Origin: Breoghania corrubedonensis
Lineage (GTDB): Bacteria; Pseudomonadota; Alphaproteobacteria; Rhizobiales; Stappiaceae
Assembly (NCBI RefSeq): GCF_003053845.1
Contig: NZ_QAYG01000002.1
Location: 467,253-531,252, forward strand
Length of the DNA: 64,000 nucleotides
Direction of reading: 5' to 3'
Shown: piece after piece, positions 20,103 to 27,687 of the stretch
How the letters are laid out: every line of letters begins with the position of its first letter
How positions within the stretch are numbered: position 1 is the stretch's first letter
The notes under the pieces: model-generated
The model's input: only the letters and a program-made list of their open reading frames with translations
Told to the model about the DNA's origin: nothing
Database searches by the model: none
Position numbers and translations under genes: made by a program

Positions 20103-21179
20103 TCACCTGTCGCGCCACGATTTCGTGTTGCGCTGGCGCAGGACATAGCCGATGACCTCCGCGACCGCGCGGTAGTGCTCTTCCGGGATCTCCTGATCGA
20201 CCTCGATCTGGGCATGCAGCGTTCGCGCCAACGGCGGGTTCTCGATGATCGGAATATCGTTGGCCTTGGCGATCTCGCGGATCTTCAGCGCGACCTGATC
20301 AGAGCCCTTGGCCACGCACAGCGGCGCCTGCATGCCATCCTCGTACTTGAGGGCGACAGCATAGTGCGTCGGGTTGGTGACGACCACGGTCGCGCTCGGC
20401 ACCGCCGCCATCATCCTCTTCCTGGAGCGTTCCATCCGGATCTGGCGGATGCGCCCCTTGACCATCGGGTCGCCTTCCGACTGCTTGTACTCGTCCTTGA
20501 CCTCCTGCACGGTCATCTTCTGGCGCTCGTACCACTTGTGGCGCTGCCACAGGAAGTCCCCCGCCGCCACGGCCGCCATCAACGCGATGATCGCGCCCAG
20601 AAGCTGCAGCGAGATCTCGCGCGTTTCCGGCAGGATCATGACGACGTCGCGCATGACCATGGTGTCCAGCTCGTCGCGCATCGGCCACAGCACCGCGAAC
20701 ATCAGCGTGCCTACGGCGGCGATCTTGATCAGCCCCTTGGTGAAGTTGACGAGACTGTCCTTGGAAAAGATCCTCTTGGCGCCCGATAGCGGCGAAACCT
20801 TCGACAGTTTCGGCTTCATGTTCTCGCCCGACCACACGAAGCGGTGCTGCACCAGGTTGCCCGCCAGCGCCAGGATCACCAGGCACAGGAACGGCAGACC
20901 GACGGCGGCGAAGATCATCATGCCGGAGGAAAGGAACAGCTTGCGCATCCCGCCGGTATCGACCGGGATCTCCCAGGAATTGGCCAGTATCCCCGCCATG
21001 CCGCGGCCGAGCGTGCCCGCGATGGAGGGCGCGAAGATGGCCACGATCAGCGCCGCGCCGACAAGCGAGAACCAGGTGGAGACTTCCTGGCTCTTGGCGA
21101 CGTCGCCGCGCTTCAGGGCATCGTCGAGCTTCTTTTGTGTCGGGTCTTCCGTTTTTTCGGATTGATCCGCGTCGGACAT
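20103..21179 (-). CDS. flhB: flagellar export switch protein FlhB
   Basis: The 358-residue membrane protein sets substrate specificity of the flagellar type III exporter. Four hydrophobic segments lie between about 30 and 215 and the cytoplasmic autocleavage site NPTH is at 269-272, the same position as in well-studied FlhB proteins. The N-terminus SEKTEDPTQKKLDDALKRGDVAKSQEV is typical. GGGAGG precedes the ATG, and it starts 12 bp after fliR, so the two are co-transcribed. Confidence 0.98.
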   Translation of the reverse strand: MSDADQSEKTEDPTQKKLDDALKRGDVAKSQEVSTWFSLVGAALIVAIFAPSIAGTLGRGMAGILANSWEIPVDTGGMRKLFLSSGMMIFAAVGLPFLCLVILALAGNLVQHRFVWSGENMKPKLSKVSPLSGAKRIFSKDSLVNFTKGLIKIAAVGTLMFAVLWPMRDELDTMVMRDVVMILPETREISLQLLGAIIALMAAVAAGDFLWQRHKWYERQKMTVQEVKDEYKQSEGDPMVKGRIRQIRMERSRKRMMAAVPSATVVVTNPTHYAVALKYEDGMQAPLCVAKGSDQVALKIREIAKANDIPIIENPPLARTLHAQIEVDQEIPEEHYRAVAEVIGYVLRQRNTKSWRDR

Positions 21180-21191
21180 GGCACCCTCCCC

Positions 21192-21956
21192 CTAGCGCAC
21201 CACAAACCGGCCGAGCACTTGCTCGATATGGCTCATGTACCAGGTCATAAGGGTGCCCAGCAGCAGCATGAGCAAACCGATGCCGAGAAAGATGTTCGCC
21301 GGCATGGCGATGAAGAAGATCTGCATCTGCGGCATCAGCCGATTGAGCAGCCCCAGCCCGAAATAGAAGACCAGGCCAAAGACGATGAAGGGCGCGGAGA
21401 TCCGCATGCCGATGGAGAATGCGGCCGCCACCGTTTCCACCGCGCTTTCCGCCAGATCGCCCACCGGCATCCAGTGGCCCGGCGGAAACAGCGTGAAGCT
21501 GTCGTTGAGCGCGGCGATGACCAGGTAGTGCAGGTTGGTGGCGAAGATCAGCGTCACCGCCAGCAGCGTCAGGAAGTTGGCGAACAGCACACCCTGCTGC
21601 GATTGCGTCGGGTCGAATGCCATCGCCATGGCAAGGCTCGACTGCTGCGCCATGATGGTGCCGGCGATCTGGATACCCGCCATGATCAGGCGCACCGACA
21701 GGCCGATGAACAGACCGACGACGAATTCGCTGGCGAACATCACGATCAACGCGCCGAAATTGCCCGGAACCGCGCCCGGATAGCGCCCGGCAAGCGAGGG
21801 ATAGAGCAACATGGCGAGAAGCAGCGCCAGCGACAGCCGGATGCGCGGCGGAATGTTGGATTCTCCCAGCGCCGGCAGCAGCATCAGCATCGTGCCGAGC
21901 CGCGCGAAGATCAGCATGAAGAGAAGCGCGATCTGGGGCAGGAAGGAGACAGTCAC
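21192..21956 (-). CDS. fliR: flagellar export gate protein FliR
   Basis: The 254-residue polytopic protein has about six hydrophobic segments, with the family blocks FARLGTMLMLLPALGE and FASEFVVGLFIGL. It forms the core of the FliPQR export gate in the basal body. The start codon is GTG with AAGGAG well placed upstream. It lies 11 bp after fliQ and 12 bp before flhB. Confidence 0.97.
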   Translation of the reverse strand: MTVSFLPQIALLFMLIFARLGTMLMLLPALGESNIPPRIRLSLALLLAMLLYPSLAGRYPGAVPGNFGALIVMFASEFVVGLFIGLSVRLIMAGIQIAGTIMAQQSSLAMAMAFDPTQSQQGVLFANFLTLLAVTLIFATNLHYLVIAALNDSFTLFPPGHWMPVGDLAESAVETVAAAFSIGMRISAPFIVFGLVFYFGLGLLNRLMPQMQIFFIAMPANIFLGIGLLMLLLGTLMTWYMSHIEQVLGRFVVR

Positions 21957-21967
21957 CCGCCGCTCCT

Positions 21968-22237
21968 TCAGCCCTGGCCCTGTATGACCAGAGCCATGAT
22001 CTGGTTCATGTAGGTCGCCAGCGCCTGCCCCATGAACGGCAGGACGAGCATCAAGGTGATGAAGATCGCGAGGATCTTCGGCACGAAGACGAGGGTCATT
22101 TCCTGGATCTGGGTCAACGCCTGAAAGAGCGCCACGATAAGCCCGACACCAAGCCCCACCACCATGACGGGCGTCAGCATCTTGATCAGGACAAAAAAGC
22201 CCTCACGGCCGATATCGAGCACTTCCGGTCCGTTCAC
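21968..22237 (-). CDS. fliQ: flagellar export gate protein FliQ
   Basis: The 89-residue protein has two transmembrane helices (about 16-38 and 50-78), with the signature VGLIVALFQALTQIQEMTLVFVPK. Four copies join FliP and FliR in the export gate. The start codon is GTG. A CtrA-like site lies about 45 bp upstream, so fliQ-fliR-flhB may have its own promoter despite being in line with flgBC-fliE. Confidence 0.97.
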   Translation of the reverse strand: MNGPEVLDIGREGFFVLIKMLTPVMVVGLGVGLIVALFQALTQIQEMTLVFVPKILAIFITLMLVLPFMGQALATYMNQIMALVIQGQG

Positions 22238-22280
22238 GGTCGGATCTTCCCGTTCTACTGTTGGCCTTCGCCGGATGCGG

Positions 22281-22299
22281 ATGGTTAAAAACCACTTAC
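22281..22299 (-). promoter_or_regulatory. CtrA-like site upstream of fliQ
   Basis: ATGGTTAA (reverse complement of the CtrA octamer TTAACCAT) at 22281-22288 continues as TTAA-N7-TTAC, one base off the TTAA-N7-TTAA consensus. It is 44 bp upstream of the fliQ start codon. Confidence 0.55.
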
Positions 22300-22515
22300 C
22301 ACCTTAGGCAGAGTCGGCAAAGTGCGCAGAATTATCGGTCATCCCGGCCAGTGGACAAGCACGGCCCAAAACGGCGCCAGTGTCATCTCGAACAGCGCAT
22401 GGTCATCGCGAACGGCGTCAGCGTCATCTCGAAAGGACGGGCGGCGCGCTGCCCATCGGGCAAACCATGCCGAACCGCCGGCTCAGCGGTCCGCCACCGC
22501 GATCGATCTGATCGA

Positions 22516-22830
22516 TCAGATCGACATCCGCATGATCTCTTCGTAGGCGGAGATCACCTTGTCGCGAACGGACACCATCGTCTGCAGGGCGACTTCCGTT
22601 TCCGAAACGGCGGTCACCACATCGACGACATTGGCCTTGCCGTTCATCATGTCGACGGTCTTGTTGTCCGCCTCGCGGCCCTGTTCGACCACCCCTTCCA
22701 CAGCCGACTTGACCATGTCGCCGAAGTTCGGCGTCGTGGGGTCCTTGATCTCGGTCTTGAGCGAGGTGCCCTGCCCCGCGAGACGGGCGGCGTTCTGGTA
22801 GGCGTTGGCGGCGATAGACGGAAGGGTCAT
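22516..22830 (-). CDS. fliE: flagellar hook-basal body protein FliE
   Basis: The 104-residue protein is the MS-ring/rod junction component and first exported rod protein. The conserved C-terminal block VVTAVSETEVALQTMVSVRDKV and the end AYEEIMRMSI are present. It follows flgC by 80 bp. A 278 bp gap with imperfect GTCATCTCGAA-type repeats separates it from fliQ. Confidence 0.95.
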   Translation of the reverse strand: MTLPSIAANAYQNAARLAGQGTSLKTEIKDPTTPNFGDMVKSAVEGVVEQGREADNKTVDMMNGKANVVDVVTAVSETEVALQTMVSVRDKVISAYEEIMRMSI

Positions 22831-22910
22831 GGCCTAAGTGTCCGGTTTCGCGTGGGCTGTCTTGCGAAGCTCGCGCCTCGCGTGGGTCTCTGGAATTCAT
22901 GCGCCGCCGG

Positions 22911-23321
22911 TCAGGCGCGCAGGATATCTATGGTTCGCTGTAGCATTCGCCGCGTCGACTGAATGACATTCAGGTTGGCCTCGTAGGAGCGCTGGGCCTC
23001 GCGCATGTCGACCGTCTCGATCAGCGTGTCGACATTGGGAAGCCGCACGTTGCCGTCGGCATCGGCGGCCGGATTGCCCGGCTCATAGCGCGTCTTGAAG
23101 TCGGAGCGATCTTCCTGGATGCGGCCGAGCTGCACCGTCTTGGCGTCGAGTTCGCGATCCAGCCGGGACTGGAAGGTCGCGATCTTGCGCCGATAGGGAT
23201 CCTCGTCCGGCGTGCGACCTATGGAATCAGCGTTGGCGATGTTTTCCGCGATGACGCGCATGCGCCCGCTCTGGGCCTTGAGGCCGGAGGCGGCGATCAT
23301 CAGCGACTTGAGAAAGTCCAT
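22911..23321 (-). CDS. flgC: flagellar proximal rod protein FlgC
   Basis: The 136-residue rod protein has the N-terminal heptad region SGLKAQSGRMRVIAENIANADS and the matching C-terminal block YEANLNVIQSTRRMLQRTIDILR expected of flagellar axial proteins. It is preceded by GGGAG and lies 64 bp after flgB. Confidence 0.97.
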   Translation of the reverse strand: MDFLKSLMIAASGLKAQSGRMRVIAENIANADSIGRTPDEDPYRRKIATFQSRLDRELDAKTVQLGRIQEDRSDFKTRYEPGNPAADADGNVRLPNVDTLIETVDMREAQRSYEANLNVIQSTRRMLQRTIDILRA

Positions 23322-23385
23322 TCAAGATCTCCCGCGGATCTCGTCCGCACGTCCGTTTTCGGGCGTCAGGCCTTGCTTTCAGGCG

Positions 23386-23787
23386 TCAGGCCTTACCGAT
23401 GGCGGTCTTGAGCATGCCGAGCCCACGCGAATAGAGGGTCGTGGCCGCCTGATAATCCATCTGGTTGGCCGTAACCTTCATCATCTGCTCCTCCAGCACG
23501 ACGGAGTTGTCGTCCGGCGTGACCTCGAAAGAGCCGACCTTGCGCGGATCGCCCAGCCCCCTGCTGCTGGATGCGTGCATGTGACCGGGCTCCGTCACCG
23601 CCATCGTCACCGGCCTCACACCGCTGCGATTGAGCGAATCGCTGAATTTCGGTGCCTTGAGATCGCGGCCGATGTAACCGGGCGTATCGGCATTGGCGAC
23701 GTTCTCCGACAGCACCTGCTGGCGCTCCTGATGCCACTGCATCTTCGTCTTCAGCGCCTTGAAGACGGAAAGGTCTGAAATGCCCAT
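23386..23787 (-). CDS. flgB: flagellar proximal rod protein FlgB
   Basis: The 133-residue rod subunit shows the axial-protein motif VLSENVANADTPGYIGRD at its N-terminus. AGGAG precedes the start. It is the first gene of the leftward flgB-flgC-fliE unit, whose promoter region carries a canonical CtrA box 63 bp upstream. Confidence 0.97.
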   Translation of the reverse strand: MGISDLSVFKALKTKMQWHQERQQVLSENVANADTPGYIGRDLKAPKFSDSLNRSGVRPVTMAVTEPGHMHASSSRGLGDPRKVGSFEVTPDDNSVVLEEQMMKVTANQMDYQAATTLYSRGLGMLKTAIGKA

Positions 23788-24313
23788 GAGGCCGCTCCTG
23801 GGACGTTCGGGACGCCGTTAACATCTGGAACATCCTGCCGCCTATAAGGTTAACGAGGTGTTAACACCGTTAAGTTTTTGCTAACCACGGATTGGCGCGA
23901 ACGCACGCCTTTTCCCTTACCGCGATGTATCGTGCCTGCCATCCGCAATGTTTCTGACCGGCAAATTTTTCCCATATCTGTTAACCTTACCCGCGACCCT
24001 TCAGGGAGTACGACAGGAAGCGGACGTAACCCGAACATGAACATCGACGCGCACGTGCCCGCGAGCCGGCCCGAGCCTGCGGACCGGCCCTGGCCCCGCT
24101 CCACCGCCCGGCGGCCGGGATCTGCGGCATCGCGCCGGGCCCGGCAGGCCAAATCCCTTTGGATGAACGGGGCGCGCATCGCGCGAATTTGCTCAAAAAC
24201 GGGACAAAGCGACGCCAAGATTGTAAGAGAAACTCCGAATAGGATGCGGTGGCGACTCAATGCCCCGCGTACTGGCGAACAACGGGCAGCGTAAAAACGA
24301 CAGTGAGGACTTT
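23788..24313. other. divergent flgB/fliO promoter region
   Basis: This 526 bp gap contains the CtrA sites at 23850-23884 near flgB and a further GTTAACC about 23977. The stretch 23840-24000 is AT-rich compared with its surroundings. I see no gene in it. Confidence 0.6.
23850..23884. promoter_or_regulatory. CtrA boxes at the flgB promoter
   Basis: TTAA-CGAGGTG-TTAA at 23850-23864 is an exact TTAA-N7-TTAA CtrA box, and TTAA-GTTTTTG-CTAA at 23870-23884 is a one-mismatch copy 20 bp further, i.e. two helical turns away. The pair lies 63-97 bp upstream of flgB and could also serve the divergent fliO gene. Confidence 0.75.
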
Positions 24314-26584
24314 ATGAACAACTGGCTGGAGGAGGCATTCAACCTCGACCCCGGTTTTGCCCGCGGGCTGCAATTCGTCATCGCCCTCATGATCGTTCTG
24401 GGGCTGATCGCCATCTTCATATGGATCATGCGGCGCATTTCCGGCGGCGGCATCGGACGCGCGCCGCGCAATCGCCAGCCGCGCATCGCCGTGATGGACC
24501 ACGCCGCACTCGACGCCCGCCGCCGGCTGATATTGATCCGGCGCGACAATATCGAGCATCTGCTGCTGGTCGGAGGCCCTTCCGACGTGGTGGTGGAGCA
24601 GAACATCATGCGCGGCCAGCCGGCCGCAGGCTTCCAGCGTGCCGGACAGGGCCATCATCAGCAACCGCAGATGCAGCCGCAGCCCCAGCAGACCGTTCAG
24701 CAGCGCCAGAACCCGCAGCACCCCAATCAACAGCACCCCGGTCAGCAGCATCCTGGCCAACAGCCCGTGCGCCAGCAGCCGCAGATGCAGCCCGCGCAAC
24801 ACCCGCAGCAGCCCCATGCGCCGCAGCAGGTGCCCGGCGCATATGCGCAAACCTCCGCCGCCCAGCCGCAGGTTTCGCCAACGGCTCCGGCTCCTTCCTC
24901 GGCCACAGAGACGCAACGTCACGCGCAACAGCGCCCGCCGCAGCCGCAGGTGATGCCGCTGCATCCCGCCGACCAGCAGCCCGCCCGCGCGCGGCCCCAG
25001 CCCGCAGCGGCCGAGACGACCCGCGACGCGCAGCGGCGCGAAACCGGCGCTCTCGATAACAACCATCGCGAACAGGCCGGCCCGGCCGCACAACAGCCCG
25101 AGGCCCAGGAACCGCGCAAGCGCCTGTGGCCGTTCGACAGCCAGCAGCGCACCACGCCGCACCCGAGCGACGGCAAACAGGCCACGGGATCGGAACAGGA
25201 CGCCGCCAAACCTGCGGCGAGCGGCGAGGATGATGCCTCCACCGCGCGCCGCCCTGCCGCCGGCATGATGCGCGCCGGCTCCGCCGTTGCCGGTGCCGCG
25301 CAGGCCGTCGCCCGGTTCCGCACCAGCTTTGGCGACAAGCGCACGGACCAGGCCCCGGCCGAGACATCCCAGACCGGGCGCGGCGCGCCCGAAACGCCGG
25401 CGCGTCCCGATGCCCCGGCGCCCGTTCAGACGCAGGCGCCCTCTCAGCCGCACGCCCAGCAGCCACCGCAGTCCCAGCAGACGCCGCAGTCCCAGCAGCC
25501 GCAGGCCCCGGCATCCGCGCAGGTTCCGGGCCGCGACCCGGTTCATCCTCCGCGTATCCAGCCCCGTGCGGACCAGCGCGCCGAGAACCATCGGCCTGCC
25601 CCCTCCTTCGGCAGCCTGAACCAGCCGTATCGCGCGCCGACGCAAGGCAATGGCGGCGCGAACGGAAATGGCAACGGCAACGGTAACGGCGCCCCGGCGA
25701 GAACCGAGCAACGCCAGGAGCCGCGTTTCGAGATGTCGCGCAGCACGCCGCGCGCGGTTCCCGCGGAGCAGACACCGGCAGAGGCGACGAAAGAGACGCC
25801 GACGGCCGCCACCCCCGCGGCCGAACGCCCAGCCCCCGCCGAGGCGGCTCGAAACGCCGCAGAGCCCGAGGCGACGCCTAAGGCCGCGCAACAGACCGCC
25901 GCCCAGGCGGCAACCGCGCCGGTTCCCCAACCGACACCCCCGGAAGCGCCGGCAAAGCCGACGGCCACCGGTGGCGAGCTGGATCTGACCGCGAGCCTCG
26001 AAGAAGCGCTGCTTGGGCCGGAGCCGGCAAAGCCTGCGCCCGCGAAAGCTCCCGCACCCGCGAAGGCCGAAGAGGCGAGGCCCGAAACGGCAGCACCGCA
26101 GGCTGTGGCCAAGCCGGCCGAAGAACCCGGGACGCCCGCGTCCGCCGGCAAGCCGGAAGCCGCCCCCTCGACGCAGATACCGGTTGCGGCAAAGGCCCAC
26201 GAAGCGGCCGAAGAGGCGTCATCCGGCGAGGCAAGGCGCGCCGCCGAAGCGGAGGCGAAGCCTGCACCCGCCGCCCCCGCGCAACCCGCGCCGCGCCCCG
26301 CTGCCCCGCCCGCTCAGGCTGCGCGTGAGGAAAAGGCGGCACCGACGCCGCCGGCCGGTGCGGGAATGCGCGCGGACACCACGCCCGTACCCTCTCCCGC
26401 ACAAGCTGCGCCCAAGCCCGACGCCGAGACGAAAGCGGCCGGAAAGACGCCTGATCCCGTCTCCCACGCCGCGAAGGACGACGCGGAAGACACATCGGCT
26501 CCGAGCGAAGACGTCACCATCGACACGATCGAGGAAGAGATGGCGAAGCTCCTCAAGGAGATCGGCGGAAACACCAAGTCATGA
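24314..26584 (+). CDS. fliO: FliO-like flagellar export assembly protein with long Gln/Pro/Ala-rich tail
   Basis: The 756-residue protein starts MNNWLEEAFNLDPGF (GAGGA upstream) and has one membrane helix (about 18-41). The FliO-type domain (IAVMDHAALDARRRLILIRRDN, LLLVGGPSDVVVE) ends near residue 97. The following ~650 residues are low complexity: a Gln/His/Pro-rich part with repeats of QQHPG and QPQMQP, a GNGNGN tract, then Ala/Pro/Glu-rich sequence, ending in a short conserved-looking TIDTIEEEMAKLLKEI. FliO helps assemble FliP rings. The stop overlaps the fliP start (ATGA). The tail is likely disordered and cytoplasmic; its role is unknown. Confidence 0.88.
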   Translation: MNNWLEEAFNLDPGFARGLQFVIALMIVLGLIAIFIWIMRRISGGGIGRAPRNRQPRIAVMDHAALDARRRLILIRRDNIEHLLLVGGPSDVVVEQNIMRGQPAAGFQRAGQGHHQQPQMQPQPQQTVQQRQNPQHPNQQHPGQQHPGQQPVRQQPQMQPAQHPQQPHAPQQVPGAYAQTSAAQPQVSPTAPAPSSATETQRHAQQRPPQPQVMPLHPADQQPARARPQPAAAETTRDAQRRETGALDNNHREQAGPAAQQPEAQEPRKRLWPFDSQQRTTPHPSDGKQATGSEQDAAKPAASGEDDASTARRPAAGMMRAGSAVAGAAQAVARFRTSFGDKRTDQAPAETSQTGRGAPETPARPDAPAPVQTQAPSQPHAQQPPQSQQTPQSQQPQAPASAQVPGRDPVHPPRIQPRADQRAENHRPAPSFGSLNQPYRAPTQGNGGANGNGNGNGNGAPARTEQRQEPRFEMSRSTPRAVPAEQTPAEATKETPTAATPAAERPAPAEAARNAAEPEATPKAAQQTAAQAATAPVPQPTPPEAPAKPTATGGELDLTASLEEALLGPEPAKPAPAKAPAPAKAEEARPETAAPQAVAKPAEEPGTPASAGKPEAAPSTQIPVAAKAHEAAEEASSGEARRAAEAEAKPAPAAPAQPAPRPAAPPAQAAREEKAAPTPPAGAGMRADTTPVPSPAQAAPKPDAETKAAGKTPDPVSHAAKDDAEDTSAPSEDVTIDTIEEEMAKLLKEIGGNTKS

Positions 26585-27345
26585 CCAGGCTGCGACCCGG
26601 CCGCATCGGCCGTCCGGCCGCTATCGCGATCGCGGCGGCAGCCGTTGTCGCGATCACGGCCGGCGCCGCGTGGGCGCAAGGGGTCACGATCAACTTCGAC
26701 GACAACACGACGCTGACCGAACGCGCGGTCCAGCTCGTCGCCCTGATCACGGTGCTGAGCCTCGCGCCGTCGATCCTCATCATGGTGACGAGCTTCACGC
26801 GCATCATCGTGGTGTTGTCGCTGTTGCGCTCGGCCATCGGCCTGCAGACCGCGCCGCCGAACTCGGTGATGATCAGCCTCGCGCTGTTCCTCACGGCCTT
26901 CATCATGGCCCCCACATTCCAGACCGCCTACGATACCGGCGTGCAGCCGCTGGTGGCCGGCGAGATCGATTTCGAGCAGGCCTTCGAACGCTCCGCCGTG
27001 CCCTTCCACGCGTTCATGCGGGCGAACGTGCGCGAGAACGATCTGGCCCTGTTCCTCGAAATGGCGAACCAGGAGCCGCCGGCAGACCCCGAGAACCTGT
27101 CTCTGCGCGTGCTCATCCCGGCCTTCATGATCGGTGAGCTGCGCCGTGCCTTCGAAATCGGCTTCCTGCTCTACCTGCCGTTCCTGATCATCGACCTCGT
27201 CATCGCCTCGGTGCTGATGTCGATGGGCATGATGATGCTTCCGCCGGTGGTGATCTCGCTGCCGTTCAAGCTCATCTTCTTCGTGCTTGTCGACGGCTGG
27301 AACCTGATCGCGGGAAGCCTTGTGAGATCGTTCGCGGGGGGGTGA
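26581..27345 (+). CDS. fliP: flagellar export gate protein FliP
   Basis: The 254-residue protein has a signal peptide (to about residue 30, GAAWAQ) and then four hydrophobic segments, with signatures SFTRIIVVLSLLRSAIGLQTAPPN and SMGMMMLPPVVISLPFKLIFF. Five copies form the export gate with FliQ and FliR, which are encoded on the opposite strand 4 kb away. It is translationally coupled to fliO by a 4 nt overlap. Confidence 0.98.
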   Translation: MTRLRPGRIGRPAAIAIAAAAVVAITAGAAWAQGVTINFDDNTTLTERAVQLVALITVLSLAPSILIMVTSFTRIIVVLSLLRSAIGLQTAPPNSVMISLALFLTAFIMAPTFQTAYDTGVQPLVAGEIDFEQAFERSAVPFHAFMRANVRENDLALFLEMANQEPPADPENLSLRVLIPAFMIGELRRAFEIGFLLYLPFLIIDLVIASVLMSMGMMMLPPVVISLPFKLIFFVLVDGWNLIAGSLVRSFAGG

Positions 27346-27687
27346 GGCCCGGCGAAGGGCAGGAACCGTTAACGCGAACCTGAGAGGGCCGGAGATTGGC
27401 CAGGGTCTTCTGAAGGAGGTCGCGCCGTCATCCGCAGCAGCAGTGCTGTCCGGTTACGCGGCTCCGCTTCCTGCTCTGGTCCCCATGCGCCCCATTCCAA
27501 CAACCGTCATTGCCCGGCTCCGTCCAGGCAATCCATTGCCGGCACCCGCAAGCGATGAGCCTGAGGGTAATACCCCCTGACTTTCACCGTGTATGACGGA
27601 CAAGGAAACCGCGAACGGAAACGCGCGGCCGCGAGGCCATGCGCGTCGATCTATCCGGTCGATGCGCGCGGATACCGCAAACAAGCC
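27346..27687. other. intergenic region between convergent fliP and the TPR-like gene
   Basis: The gap contains a half-copy of the GTCATTGCCCGG repeat (about 27504-27554) and no clear terminator for either gene. No coding sequence is recognised. Confidence 0.5.

Noticed and set aside
19882..20118. Small minus-strand frame between flhB and cckA
   Set aside because: It overlaps the flhB end, is Arg-rich without motif, and has no ribosome site; I could not support it as a gene.
24257..26200. 647-codon minus-strand frame opposite fliO
   Set aside because: Gly/Arg/Leu-rich reverse reading of the Gln/Pro-rich fliO tail; no membrane or enzyme signature.
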